Source of the DNA: Desulfovibrio litoralis DSM 11393
Lineage (GTDB): Bacteria > Desulfobacterota > Desulfovibrionia > Desulfovibrionales > Desulfovibrionaceae
Length of the DNA stretch: 64,000 nt
Assembly: GCF_900143255.1 (NCBI RefSeq)
Contig: NZ_FRDI01000003.1
Span: forward strand, 1 to 64,000
Reading direction: 5' to 3'
Part shown: in pieces, positions 23,746-32,346 of the stretch
Layout: each line of letters starts with the position of its first letter
How positions within the stretch are numbered: position 1 is the first letter of the stretch
Program-made: the position numbers and the translations under genes
The notes under the pieces: generated by a model
Seen by the model: the letters and a program-made list of their open reading frames with translations, nothing else
Database searches by the model: none
Told to the model about the DNA's origin: nothing

Positions 23746-24525
23746 TTAGAGTGTTACAGTATCATCTTTGGTAGAGTTGTTAGTCTTTTCACCGCTTTCT
23801 TTTAATTGCTCAGCCTTTTGTTCTTTTTGAAAAAGCTCAAAGGCTTTTGCCTTGGTATCTTCTAAAATATTTTTTATTTGTTCCATGGAAAATGCTGAAA
23901 AAACAAGAACTTCTTGTGCGTTATCCATGATAGTTCCACAAATCTTATCAGCTTCTTCGGGCGTTAAAAGTTTATCGGAAACATAATAACGAGAAAAGTT
24001 GGCAACCTTTAAACAATCAACATAAAGATCGCTAAACACATTTAAAGCCGATTGAGTCTTAGGATCTATCTCTTTTTCACCGGAGCTTTTATTTTCTATT
24101 CCACTTTTATCTTGATTTTTATTTTCTTTTAATTGCTCAGCCTTTTGTTCTTTTTGAAAAAGTTCAAAGGCTTTTGCCTTGGTATCTTCTAAAATACTTT
24201 TTATCTGTTCCATAGAAAATGCTGAAAAAGCAAGTGCTTCTTGTGCTTTATCCATGATAGTTCCACACATTTTATCAGCTTCTTCGGGCGTTAAAAGTTT
24301 ATCGGAAACATAATAACGAGAAAAGTTGGCAGCCTTTAAACAATCAACATAAAGATCGCTAAACATATTTAAAGCCGATTGAGTTTTAGAATCTATCTCT
24401 TTTTCACCAGAAGTTTTATTTGCCGTTCCACTTTGTTCTTTAACACTTTCAGTAGCATAAACATTTTCTTTTAAAACTAAAAAACAAGATAACGACATAA
24501 ATAAAAAAATAAATAAATTTTTCAT
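23746..24525 (-). CDS. exported protein with two near-identical 96-residue repeats
   Basis: I do not recognise this protein. After a signal peptide ending near VYA, it consists of two copies of a 96-residue unit (SGEKEID...AEQLKE) at residues 39-134 and 148-243, differing at about eight positions, and then the start of a third unit (SGEK). Each unit has two cysteines, in YVDCLK and DK[MI]CGTI, and a helical C-terminal segment. I chose the ATG at 24525 (MKNLF), which puts the signal peptide at the N-terminus; an ATG seven codons earlier is possible. It follows the ECF transporter genes on the same strand. Confidence 0.7.
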   Translation of the reverse strand: MKNLFIFLFMSLSCFLVLKENVYATESVKEQSGTANKTSGEKEIDSKTQSALNMFSDLYVDCLKAANFSRYYVSDKLLTPEEADKMCGTIMDKAQEALAFSAFSMEQIKSILEDTKAKAFELFQKEQKAEQLKENKNQDKSGIENKSSGEKEIDPKTQSALNVFSDLYVDCLKVANFSRYYVSDKLLTPEEADKICGTIMDNAQEVLVFSAFSMEQIKNILEDTKAKAFELFQKEQKAEQLKESGEKTNNSTKDDTVTL

Positions 24526-24570
24526 AACAAACCCTTTATAAAACATATTGATGATCCCGTATGATGATAA

Positions 24571-25392
24571 TCAAGATTTTAACAAAGATAAAGGTAATTC
24601 CAAAGCATTTTTTTCCAAAAAAACAGCATCAACCAATATTCCGGGAATTTTGCTCTCAGCCGTAATTTTTCCCTCATGCAGAACAATAACTTTATCAGCT
24701 AACTCCAACGCCAGATCAAGGTCATGAGTTGCCATCAATAAAGCGGTATCTAACTCTTTTAAAGTTTCCAAAAGCTTACGCCTTGAACGTGGGTCAAGCG
24801 CCGCACTCGGTTCATCTAAAAGCAACAATAAGGGGTCTGTAATTAATAAACTCGCTAAGGCAACACGTTTTTTTTCTCCGACTGACAAATGATGCGGAGG
24901 GCGTTCGGATAAGTGTTCAATACCAAGTTTTTCCAAAATTTTATCAACAGCCTGTTTTTTCTGGGTTTTGTCAAGTTTATCTTCAAGCTCGGAATGAGCC
25001 AAAGAAAACAATAACTCCTCACGCACAGACGGCATAAACAGTTGATTATCAGGGTCTTGAAACAAAACAGCGGCATGCTTGCGAGCCAAGTGAACTTGAG
25101 AAGTAACATCTTCTCCGTTTAAAATAATGCTACCCTGTTGAGGGTGTAGACAACCGGAAAGAAGCAATAAAAGAGTAGACTTACCCGAACCGTTTGCACC
25201 CACCAAGGCAACTTTTTCTCCACGTTTCAAACTAAAACTTATATTGCTTAACTCGCCGTAATGTTGAGCTAAGTTGTTAGGACAAGTATTTGAGTTTAAG
25301 CTTCCGTTATATGAAAAACATAAATCTTTTACAGCTAAAAGCTTATCATCTAATACTGTTTTTTGTGTGTTTAAATTATGAGTTAGCGACAT
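24571..25392 (-). CDS. cbiO: ECF nickel/cobalt transporter ATPase
   Basis: This 273-residue ABC ATPase energises the metal transporter encoded upstream. It has Walker A GANGSGKST near 65-73, Q-loop FQDPDNQLF, signature LSVGEKKRVALA and Walker B LLLLLDEPSAALDP, with H-loop MATHDLDLAL. The FQDPDNQ block is typical of CbiO/EcfA proteins. Its start overlaps the permease gene end by 17 bases, showing a tight operon. Lack of cbiN and presence of two accessory exported proteins upstream hint at nickel rather than cobalt as substrate. Confidence 0.92.
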   Translation of the reverse strand: MSLTHNLNTQKTVLDDKLLAVKDLCFSYNGSLNSNTCPNNLAQHYGELSNISFSLKRGEKVALVGANGSGKSTLLLLLSGCLHPQQGSIILNGEDVTSQVHLARKHAAVLFQDPDNQLFMPSVREELLFSLAHSELEDKLDKTQKKQAVDKILEKLGIEHLSERPPHHLSVGEKKRVALASLLITDPLLLLLDEPSAALDPRSRRKLLETLKELDTALLMATHDLDLALELADKVIVLHEGKITAESKIPGILVDAVFLEKNALELPLSLLKS

Positions 25393-26167
25393 TGAGATAA
25401 ATAATGCTTAAAAATGGTATCAAACTGCCTACAACAAGACAGCTCTCTTTTATACCCCAATTAAGTTTAAGATAAGGGTTAAAAATATAAGTATAACCAC
25501 GAGTTAACATAGCAAAACGTACTTTTTCGGCACGATTGGCAGATTGAACCAACACAGAACCAATAAAAAAAGCATAGGTTTTAAGATTGCGTTTTATTCT
25601 TTTAACAAAAGTCAAAGACAAACTATCATGCTTCGTGCGTAAACGTAAAGCTCTTAATGAGCATATAAATTCTTCAATTAAAATAATAACATGCCTACAC
25701 ATCATCACAAAGACAGTACATAATTTTGGTGAAACCCTTAAAGATTGTAACGCACTCGCCAAAGTCGCAGAATCTAAGCCTTGAGTAAAAACAAACAAAA
25801 AAACTGCCGTCGCATTCACTTTCAACGTTGTCAAAAGACAAAAATAAAAACCATTTAAGTCAAGGTATAAAGATGAAAACAAGTGAATATTTCCGTTTAT
25901 CTCAGAAAAAGAAAAAGGTAGAGTCAACCAAGTAAAAATTAAAAACAAATTTACAGTCAACAACATCTTAAATAAACGCGGAAAATTAACAGAACAAAAG
26001 AACGCCAAAACAAAAGCCAAAGCCAAAAGAACCGCCGAAAAACTCAAACGCACCGAAAAAACCACGGCTAAACTTAAAAACAAGGTTGCTAAAATTTTTG
26101 CCCTTGGGTCAAAGTTTAATAAAAAAGACGCTTGAGGCGTACAAAATATTTTTTCGTTTAGTTCCAT
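25376..26167 (-). CDS. cbiQ: ECF transporter transmembrane protein CbiQ/NikQ
   Basis: This 263-residue membrane protein is the EcfT-type coupling subunit. It begins with a PRAKILATLFLSLAVVFSV helix and has about five membrane segments. The two cytoplasmic coupling regions contain an SLRALRLRTKHD-type block near 165 and AEKVRFAMLTRGY near 215, the Ala-Arg-Gly motifs that contact the ATPases. It lies between the ATPase and cbiM genes in the same operon. Confidence 0.92.
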   Translation of the reverse strand: MELNEKIFCTPQASFLLNFDPRAKILATLFLSLAVVFSVRLSFSAVLLALAFVLAFFCSVNFPRLFKMLLTVNLFLIFTWLTLPFSFSEINGNIHLFSSLYLDLNGFYFCLLTTLKVNATAVFLFVFTQGLDSATLASALQSLRVSPKLCTVFVMMCRHVIILIEEFICSLRALRLRTKHDSLSLTFVKRIKRNLKTYAFFIGSVLVQSANRAEKVRFAMLTRGYTYIFNPYLKLNWGIKESCLVVGSLIPFLSIIYLNVANS

Positions 26168-26199
26168 AATCTTTTATTTATAAAATACAAGCTATTAAA

Positions 26200-26877
26200 T
26201 CAAAAACCTTTCACAGTAACGCTTTCAAAGTTGGAAGTAGACAACAAACTCGGTGAAACTTTTGCCAAAAAACCCACCGCAAAGGCTGTAACCAACCCCT
26301 CACAGAAAGCCAAAGGTAAATGACTAAAAGCAAAAAGCCAAGCTGTTTTTAATAATAATTCATTACTAAAAAGTAGCATAAAGAACACTAAAACAACAGC
26401 GAAAAAAACCGCACTAAAACCCGCAAAAAATGCCCAAAAAAGACCTTTAACCGTATTTAAGTTAAAAGTAAGAGGCTGTGAACTTTTAGAGTGAGTTGCC
26501 AAATAATTTAAACAAGGTTTTTGAAATAACCAAAAACTCACTAAAGCCGGAACAGCCATAATAACCGTATTTACCCCCAAAGCCCAAAGACCACCAAATT
26601 GAAATAAAATCGCCTGTAAAAACAATGCGTTAAAAATCGCAGGAACAGCAGCATAACCAAGCGTAAGCCCCATTAAAGCCAGTAAGGCAAAGTGTGCCGA
26701 ACTCGCACCTATAGGCACTTTAATTAAAGAGGCAATAAAAAAGGCACTGCCAAAAACCGCCGCTTTCGGTAGGTCTTTAAGTTCAGTTTTTTTCAGACTA
26801 TAAGCCAAAAGACCTATACTTATTCCCCACCCTCCTGCCAACACAGGTGCAGATAAAATTCCTTCGCTGATATGCAT
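26200..26877 (-). CDS. cbiM: ECF nickel/cobalt transporter substrate-specificity protein CbiM/NikM
   Basis: This 225-residue membrane protein begins MHISEGILS, the N-terminal metal-binding segment in which His2 and the free N-terminus coordinate Ni or Co. A GASSAHFALLALMGLTLGY block near 58 carries the other conserved histidine. Seven membrane segments are predicted by eye. A GGAGAA ribosome binding site supports this start, which must be exact for metal binding. It belongs to the five-gene operon 28270-24571. Confidence 0.93.
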   Translation of the reverse strand: MHISEGILSAPVLAGGWGISIGLLAYSLKKTELKDLPKAAVFGSAFFIASLIKVPIGASSAHFALLALMGLTLGYAAVPAIFNALFLQAILFQFGGLWALGVNTVIMAVPALVSFWLFQKPCLNYLATHSKSSQPLTFNLNTVKGLFWAFFAGFSAVFFAVVLVFFMLLFSNELLLKTAWLFAFSHLPLAFCEGLVTAFAVGFLAKVSPSLLSTSNFESVTVKGF

Positions 26878-26930
26878 TGTTTCTCCAAACGAAAAGCAGT
26901 CAATAACCTTAGATAAATCAAGTTTTGGCG

Positions 26931-27488
26931 TTAAGTTTTTTTACGCTTAATAATGTAACTAATAAAATAATATAAACACATCAGATTTAAAAACAAGCTT
27001 AAACCAAAAATTGCTATTCTAAACGATATCTTATAAGGTGAAATATTCTTATTATTTTCAGTCTCTTGCACTTGTGCTGAAACATTTTTTTCATTTTCTT
27101 CCATACGTTTTATCTCTAAAACAACTTCGCTCGCATGTCCCTGACCATCTTTTAAGCGTACTGTCCAAGTTCCGTCAACAGGAGGCAAAAAACTAAAACG
27201 CCCTAAAGCGTCTGTACGCCCGTTTTGAAATTCAATTTCTTGCCCGCCTCCGCCTGCTCCGCCTGTCCCTTCTTGTTCCGGAACTAAACCGGAACCTTTA
27301 GGAGGATAAATTTTAATACTTGCGTAAGAAACCGGTTCTGATGAAGAATAGTTAAATTCAAGGCTCACAACATTCTGATCCGTTAAACGAGTATAGCCTA
27401 TACCATGCGCCAAAACATTAGGAGTATGGGCCAAACAAAATAACACAACGAACATCAAAACCAGTTTAAACTTAACGCAAGCAAACAT
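26931..27488 (-). CDS. NikL/CbiL-like accessory protein of ECF metal transporter
   Basis: This 185-residue exported membrane-anchored protein has a signal peptide (about 1-28). The mature chain starts with HGIGYTR, so its first histidine would be near the new N-terminus. A glycine-rich linker and a carboxypeptidase-regulatory-like beta sandwich (GRTDALGRFSFLPPVDGTWTVRL in outline) come next. A C-terminal membrane anchor with a KRKK tail closes it. This build fits NikL-type components that replace CbiN in nickel ECF transporters. Its ATG overlaps the upstream stop (TAATG), and a GAGGTG ribosome binding site is visible. Confidence 0.78.
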   Translation of the reverse strand: MFACVKFKLVLMFVVLFCLAHTPNVLAHGIGYTRLTDQNVVSLEFNYSSSEPVSYASIKIYPPKGSGLVPEQEGTGGAGGGGQEIEFQNGRTDALGRFSFLPPVDGTWTVRLKDGQGHASEVVLEIKRMEENEKNVSAQVQETENNKNISPYKISFRIAIFGLSLFLNLMCLYYFISYIIKRKKT

Positions 27489-28270
27489 TAACGCACCTCA
27501 AACACTAAAACAGTACGCAAAACATGATTTTCAGCGTCTTTTCCTGTTTGTTTTGCCGTGTGTTCAGAACGTATCATCCAAATACCGGGGTGAGTAATTT
27601 TAACTTTAAAAGTATCTTTTTCTGATTCGGTATAATAGGCGTAAGTATTACTTTCCTTAGTAAAACCGTCATAAGTTGCCCAAACCGGCGACCTTAAAGC
27701 TTTTCCTTTATAAAGTAGTTTAGCCTCTAGATAATCACCAACTTTTAACATACTTAAATCACTAACAGGAACAATTTCAAGTTCTTGACCCAAAGCACGA
27801 GAAAACATTTCACTTTTTACTTGAGTATTTAAAAAAGTTTTAGCGTATTTTTCATATTTATTTACAGATAAAACCGTCTTGCCTTGAGCTTCTAGTTCTT
27901 TACGCCCGCCGTCTAAAAAACCTTCCGTTGTTTTACTGACAATATCTCTGGTACGATGCCCAACTAAAATAGCGGCTCCATCTTCGGGCAACTTAAACGT
28001 GCCTACTAAGGAATGTCCGTCTTTACTCTCTTTAAAAGATATAGGCGTTTCTTTTTTGTCTTGTAATAAATAAACCGCAACATCTTCTAAAGGTTCGGCT
28101 TCTTCACTTTCCATAAATACATGAGCCGCCTGCACTTCTACCTTTATTTCTTCTCCGCTTTTTGGAGAAAAGTTATCAGGTTTAATAATAAATTCATGAG
28201 CAAAAGCTGGCACTGAAAAGCTAAATAAACAAACTAAAGATAATAATAAACCTAACTTAAAAGAACGCAT
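27488..28270 (-). CDS. DUF4198 (NikK-like) periplasmic metal-transport accessory protein
   Basis: This 260-residue exported protein has a signal peptide ending in PAFA, and the mature chain begins HEFIIKPDNF, again presenting a histidine near the N-terminus. The rest is a beta-rich DUF4198 domain with an HPGIWMIRSEHT block near its end. DUF4198 proteins are encoded with nickel/cobalt ECF transporters in deltaproteobacteria (NikK). I chose the ATG at 28270 because GGAGG lies just upstream; an upstream frame start at 28342 would bury the signal peptide. It is the first gene of the operon. Confidence 0.82.
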   Translation of the reverse strand: MRSFKLGLLLSLVCLFSFSVPAFAHEFIIKPDNFSPKSGEEIKVEVQAAHVFMESEEAEPLEDVAVYLLQDKKETPISFKESKDGHSLVGTFKLPEDGAAILVGHRTRDIVSKTTEGFLDGGRKELEAQGKTVLSVNKYEKYAKTFLNTQVKSEMFSRALGQELEIVPVSDLSMLKVGDYLEAKLLYKGKALRSPVWATYDGFTKESNTYAYYTESEKDTFKVKITHPGIWMIRSEHTAKQTGKDAENHVLRTVLVFEVR

Positions 28271-28341
28271 AAAAACCTCCCGAACAAACATCGTGTTACT
28301 ATTTTTCAAAAACGTAACACAAAGCGTTTTTTTGTCAAACA

Positions 28342-28379
28342 AAAAACCTCATAAGTATTTTTTTACTTACAAGGTTTTT
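28342..28379 (-). terminator. terminator between M23 peptidase and ECF operon
   Basis: AAAAACCT (28342-28349) and AGGTTTTT (28372-28379) form the base of a stem extended by AAGTA/TACTT around a T-rich loop. On the minus strand the stem is followed by a T-rich run, so it ends the M23 peptidase transcript before the metal-transport operon. Confidence 0.65.
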
Positions 28380-28421
28380 GTTTAAACTGTGTTCACAAAA
28401 GGCAAACAAGTATATTATCAA

Positions 28422-29903
28422 CTAGTTGGTTGCTTTCTTGTTTTTCTTTTCTGTAGTTTTTTTTGTAGCTTTCTTTGCTTTTTTATCTGGTTTATCTGTT
28501 GCTTTTTTATCAGAGTTTGCAGGCGGAGCAGTCGGAGTCGCATAAATATCAGGCAAAACGGTAATAGGTTGCATTGACCCGCCGGCACTGTTTACTCTAT
28601 CGACAATATTATCTTTTATCCAATGAGGGTCAAACCACTCAAGCGGCATAACTTCTATTCCTCCGACAGTAACACCAAAATGCAAATGATCGCCGGCCGC
28701 CATACCTGTTTTTCCAGTACGTCCGATAATATCGCCTTTTTTTACCGCCTGCCCTACTTCAACACTGTAATCATTCAGGTGAGAATATAAAGTTTGAAGT
28801 CCGCAACCGTGATCAATAACGACTAAATGTCCATAAATACCAAGCGAACCAACAAAGACGATTATACCGTTATTTGCCGCAGGAATCGGAGACTGAGCCA
28901 AAGAAGCCAAGTCTTGACCCAAGTGGGTTTGCTCATCAATTTTTTGATTGTTATACATATAAGTTCTATGATCTGCAAAGCCGGCTCTGGTTGCCGCATT
29001 GGGCAAACGTAAAAACACGCCTGTCCATAATGGTTCGGGGTTTGTCTTGGAAACTAAAGCTCTAATTGTATCTTGATTTGCCTTTCTAAGTTCACTATTT
29101 ACCTTTAAAAAGCGTTCAAGATTAGTCATTTCTCCGGGAATATCCTGTTCAAATTCAGGCATCTTGGTATCTAAAAAATTATCTGTAATTGGGATATTGT
29201 CTTTTCTAAACTCTCTATTTATACGATTAACCGCCAAAGGAATTTTTCCGATATTGCCCGCTAAATCTTCTGCGATCAACTGGGGAGAAAACTCATTTGG
29301 AGTCATATGATAAGGAAAAGCAAAAAACACCAAATAGTCTCCGTTCGCTTGTTTAAAGCCTTCAAAAAAATAATCTCCGACTTTAACTCCTGTTGATGCC
29401 GTATCTTTATTCACGCTATAAACAGCACACGCCGTTCCTCCCTTTCTAATATAAGGGGGCATTGTTTTAACCTCAAAACGAGGAGGAGTCATATCTATTG
29501 TTAAAGGCAGTTTAATTATGTTTTTATTTCCACGCCCAAACCCCGCATAAGAACTATCGTTAACAACAACCTCAAGTTCAAGCTTACCGTCTTTTATACC
29601 TGTGTCTGCCAAAGAAAATTTAAGTTCTTGACTTTTTACCGCAGGGCTGAATACTTGATTTAAAACAGTAGAAATATTATCACCTTTTTTAACGGTAACA
29701 ACAACAGACTGAACGCCAGAATCAACATCGCTTACTTTTAAAGTAAACTCTTGTTTCGGAGAAGTATAAGCGGTTTTTGGCGTTAAACTAACCTCGGGAA
29801 TCGTATTATCTTTAAACATAAGGAAAACTACAATACCCAAAACAACAAGCAGAAAAAGCCCGATTAAAACAGAAGCGAAACCGCCACGACGTGATCTTGA
29901 CAT
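28422..29903 (-). CDS. membrane-anchored M23 (LytM) peptidase
   Basis: This 493-residue protein has one N-terminal membrane anchor (about 10-30) after a basic SRSRRGG segment. A long periplasmic region with immunoglobulin-like features follows, then a C-terminal LytM/M23 domain (about 330-430) with zinc ligands in THLGQDLAS and GDHLHFGV and the block VVIDHGCGLQTLYSHL. The tail is a lysine/threonine-rich, likely disordered stretch. It probably cuts or regulates peptidoglycan cross-links. It is monocistronic and diverges from pcm. Confidence 0.88.
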   Translation of the reverse strand: MSRSRRGGFASVLIGLFLLVVLGIVVFLMFKDNTIPEVSLTPKTAYTSPKQEFTLKVSDVDSGVQSVVVTVKKGDNISTVLNQVFSPAVKSQELKFSLADTGIKDGKLELEVVVNDSSYAGFGRGNKNIIKLPLTIDMTPPRFEVKTMPPYIRKGGTACAVYSVNKDTASTGVKVGDYFFEGFKQANGDYLVFFAFPYHMTPNEFSPQLIAEDLAGNIGKIPLAVNRINREFRKDNIPITDNFLDTKMPEFEQDIPGEMTNLERFLKVNSELRKANQDTIRALVSKTNPEPLWTGVFLRLPNAATRAGFADHRTYMYNNQKIDEQTHLGQDLASLAQSPIPAANNGIIVFVGSLGIYGHLVVIDHGCGLQTLYSHLNDYSVEVGQAVKKGDIIGRTGKTGMAAGDHLHFGVTVGGIEVMPLEWFDPHWIKDNIVDRVNSAGGSMQPITVLPDIYATPTAPPANSDKKATDKPDKKAKKATKKTTEKKNKKATN

Positions 29904-30216
29904 AAAACAACCCTTAATTTTTAATTAAACCTAAAAGCTAAACACGTTTAAAAACAATTGTATCAATATATAAAAACTTTTTTCTTTTATGATAAAACAA
30001 AGTAACCATCTGGAATTATACAAATAAAACAAGCAAGTTAACCTTTTAATAAAACACAACAAAAAAACATAAATATTATTTTGCAAAAGATAATTGTCAT
30101 ATCAAAAGAAATACTCTATAAATATTCTCACATTTATTTAGATAATTCAAGTTGAATTTTATAAAAGTTAAATAACTATGTTAACCACATTATATAAATA
30201 AGGAAAGTCCGTAGCC
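29904..30216. promoter_or_regulatory. divergent intergenic region M23 peptidase / pcm
   Basis: This 313-base, very AT-rich gap should carry the promoters of both flanking genes. A TATAAAT-like -10 lies at about 30192-30200, near the pcm start. I see no gene, RNA or notable repeat. Confidence 0.4.
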
Positions 30217-30867
30217 GTGTTAACAGATTACCAGAAAAAAAGTCGCGAACGCATGGTACACGAACAGCTTATGCGTAACGGCATCAGAAATAGAGCTATT
30301 TTACACGCCATGCAAAAAGTACCGCGACACTTTTTTGTGCAAGAAGCACTTACCTCGCAAGCATACGAAGACCTTACCCTGCCTATTGGTTCGGGTCAAA
30401 CAATCTCACGTCCGATTGTCGTGGCTTGGATGACAGAAATTTTACAACCGCAAAAAGGGTTGAAAATATTGGAGATAGGAACAGGTTGCGGATATCAAAC
30501 GGCTGTTTTGGCTGAGCTTGGTTTAAATGTTTTTTCAATAGAACGTATCCCCGAACTACACCAATCGGCTAAACAACGCTTGGCAAAGCTCGGTTATACT
30601 TCTAATACTTTATTAAAACTTTCTGACGGAACTTTAGGTTGGAAAGAAGCCGCCCCCTTTGACAGGATAATGATTACTGCCGGTGGTCCCGTGGTGCCTC
30701 CTCCTTTACTCGAACAACTTGCCGACCAAGGTCTCTTACTTATGCCTATTGGCAACGACAGACAAAAACAAAACTTTATTCTTTTACATAAAAACAACGG
30801 AGAAATAACAAAAGAAACTTTTGGTGAAGTCTCTTTTGTTGAACTTATTGGCAATCACGGTTGGTAA
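30217..30867 (+). CDS. pcm: protein-L-isoaspartate O-methyltransferase
   Basis: This 216-residue SAM-dependent enzyme repairs isoaspartyl residues in aged proteins. The PCMT signature IGSGQTISRPIVVAWMTE precedes the SAM motif LEIGTGCGYQTAVLAEL (about 86-102), and a post-motif GGPVVPPPLLEQL block follows. The start codon is GTG with an AAGGAAAG upstream. It leads a plus-strand run pcm-xseA-M23-xseB-prenyl synthase with gaps of 15-50 bases. Confidence 0.94.
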   Translation: MLTDYQKKSRERMVHEQLMRNGIRNRAILHAMQKVPRHFFVQEALTSQAYEDLTLPIGSGQTISRPIVVAWMTEILQPQKGLKILEIGTGCGYQTAVLAELGLNVFSIERIPELHQSAKQRLAKLGYTSNTLLKLSDGTLGWKEAAPFDRIMITAGGPVVPPPLLEQLADQGLLLMPIGNDRQKQNFILLHKNNGEITKETFGEVSFVELIGNHGW

Positions 30868-30913
30868 AAAAACTTAACCCAAAAATTTAGCCTTAGCAGA
30901 CAAAAAAAAAATC

Positions 30914-32299
30914 ATGGATTTCAACAATATTTTCAGCGTAAGCGAACTAACCGACAAGATTCGCCTCGCCCTTACAACAAACTTTCCTATAGTTTGGGTG
31001 AAAGGACAGGTAACCAATCTCTCTCGCCCCGCTTCCGGACACATATATTTTTCTCTGAAAGACGAAAACTCAAGTATTGCCATGGTTTGGTTTAAAGAAC
31101 GATACGTTAACCCAAAGTTTGACTTGGTTACCGGCGAAGTATTTGAAGAAGGCAAAGCCCCCGATACAGCGTCAAAAATACAAAACGGACAAGAGCTTAT
31201 TTGTGCGGGAAAACTGGCAGTATACGGAACTCGTGGACAATATCAGGTAAATGTTGAATATGTTCAAGAGGCAGGTATTGGAAAATTACATGAAGAATTT
31301 GAACGCTTAAAAAGCAAACTTTCCAGCAAAGGTTTTTTTGATCAAAACCGAAAACGCAATGTTCCCAAAAACCCAAAAAAAATCGCTTTGTTAACTTCCC
31401 CATCGGGTGCGGTTTTGCAAGACTTTCTTCGTATAAGCCAAAACAGAGGAACGGGAACGACAATACGTTTATATCCCGTTTTGGTACAAGGTAACGAAGC
31501 CGCCACACAAATAAAACAAGCCATTGAAAAAGTTAATAAAGAAGCATGGGCTGAGTTAATCGTAGTTATCCGTGGCGGAGGATCGTTAGAAGATTTATGG
31601 GCTTTTAACGATGAAACACTGGCCGAAAGTGTGGTTCAAAGCAAACTTCCTATTTTAGCGGGAATAGGACACGAACCGGACTTTACAATGTTTGATATGA
31701 GTGCCGACTTAAGAGCCTCAACCCCAAGCCACGCCGCACAACTTTTATGGACAGACAAACATGAATTGATGCAGCGCCTAGATGAGTTGACACTTCGCTT
31801 AGAGCAAAAACATCAAAACATATTTTTATTCAAAAAAGAAAGGCTTAACTCTTTAAAAAATGCACTCTCTTGGCTTTCACCTCAAAAAAATCTGACTAGA
31901 AACAAAAACAAACTCGCCCTTATAAGCCAAAAAAGCGGAAGTTTACATTCTGCTTGCCTGCAAAATTTTAAATATCACAAACAACGCCTTCACTGGCTTG
32001 AGCTACGGTTAAAACAAAGCCTGTCCGCTCAAACTTACCACTCGGACAAAGAAAAACTTTCGTTTTTATCTTTGAACTTTACGAAACTTTATGATAGGTA
32101 TTGTCTTCAAAAATCAACTCAACTCAAAATATTAAATCTAAAATTGGAATCTTTAAATCCTTTTTCCCCGCTTGAACGAGGATATGCTTTACTTCAAAAA
32201 AATGATGGAGTTTATATAAAAAGCATAAACAACGTACACAGCGGAGAAGCCTTAAACGTTCAACTTTATGATGGAAAGTTTGACGTTGTCGTAAAATAA
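30914..32299 (+). CDS. xseA: exodeoxyribonuclease VII large subunit
   Basis: This 461-residue protein has the N-terminal OB-fold (FPIVWVKGQVTNLSRPASGHIYFSLKDE in outline, about 22-50), the catalytic core with ALLTSPSGAVLQDFL, IRGGGSLEDLWAFNDE and AGIGHEPDFTMFDMSADLRASTPSHAAQLL, and a long coiled-coil C-terminal region. Together with XseB it degrades single-stranded DNA. Length matches the family. xseB lies two genes downstream, separated by an M23 lipoprotein gene. Confidence 0.95.
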   Translation: MDFNNIFSVSELTDKIRLALTTNFPIVWVKGQVTNLSRPASGHIYFSLKDENSSIAMVWFKERYVNPKFDLVTGEVFEEGKAPDTASKIQNGQELICAGKLAVYGTRGQYQVNVEYVQEAGIGKLHEEFERLKSKLSSKGFFDQNRKRNVPKNPKKIALLTSPSGAVLQDFLRISQNRGTGTTIRLYPVLVQGNEAATQIKQAIEKVNKEAWAELIVVIRGGGSLEDLWAFNDETLAESVVQSKLPILAGIGHEPDFTMFDMSADLRASTPSHAAQLLWTDKHELMQRLDELTLRLEQKHQNIFLFKKERLNSLKNALSWLSPQKNLTRNKNKLALISQKSGSLHSACLQNFKYHKQRLHWLELRLKQSLSAQTYHSDKEKLSFLSLNFTKLYDRYCLQKSTQLKILNLKLESLNPFSPLERGYALLQKNDGVYIKSINNVHSGEALNVQLYDGKFDVVVK

Positions 32300-32346
32300 A
32301 AAACAAGATATTCAACACTCACCCCAAAAACATACCGGATATTTTC

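Noticed and set aside
26878-28341. Possible cobalamin riboswitch ahead of cbiM or the ECF operon
   Set aside because: I looked for the GCCACTG and GGAAGACCTGCC-type elements in both gaps and found none; the only clear B12 riboswitch is at 58955-59132.
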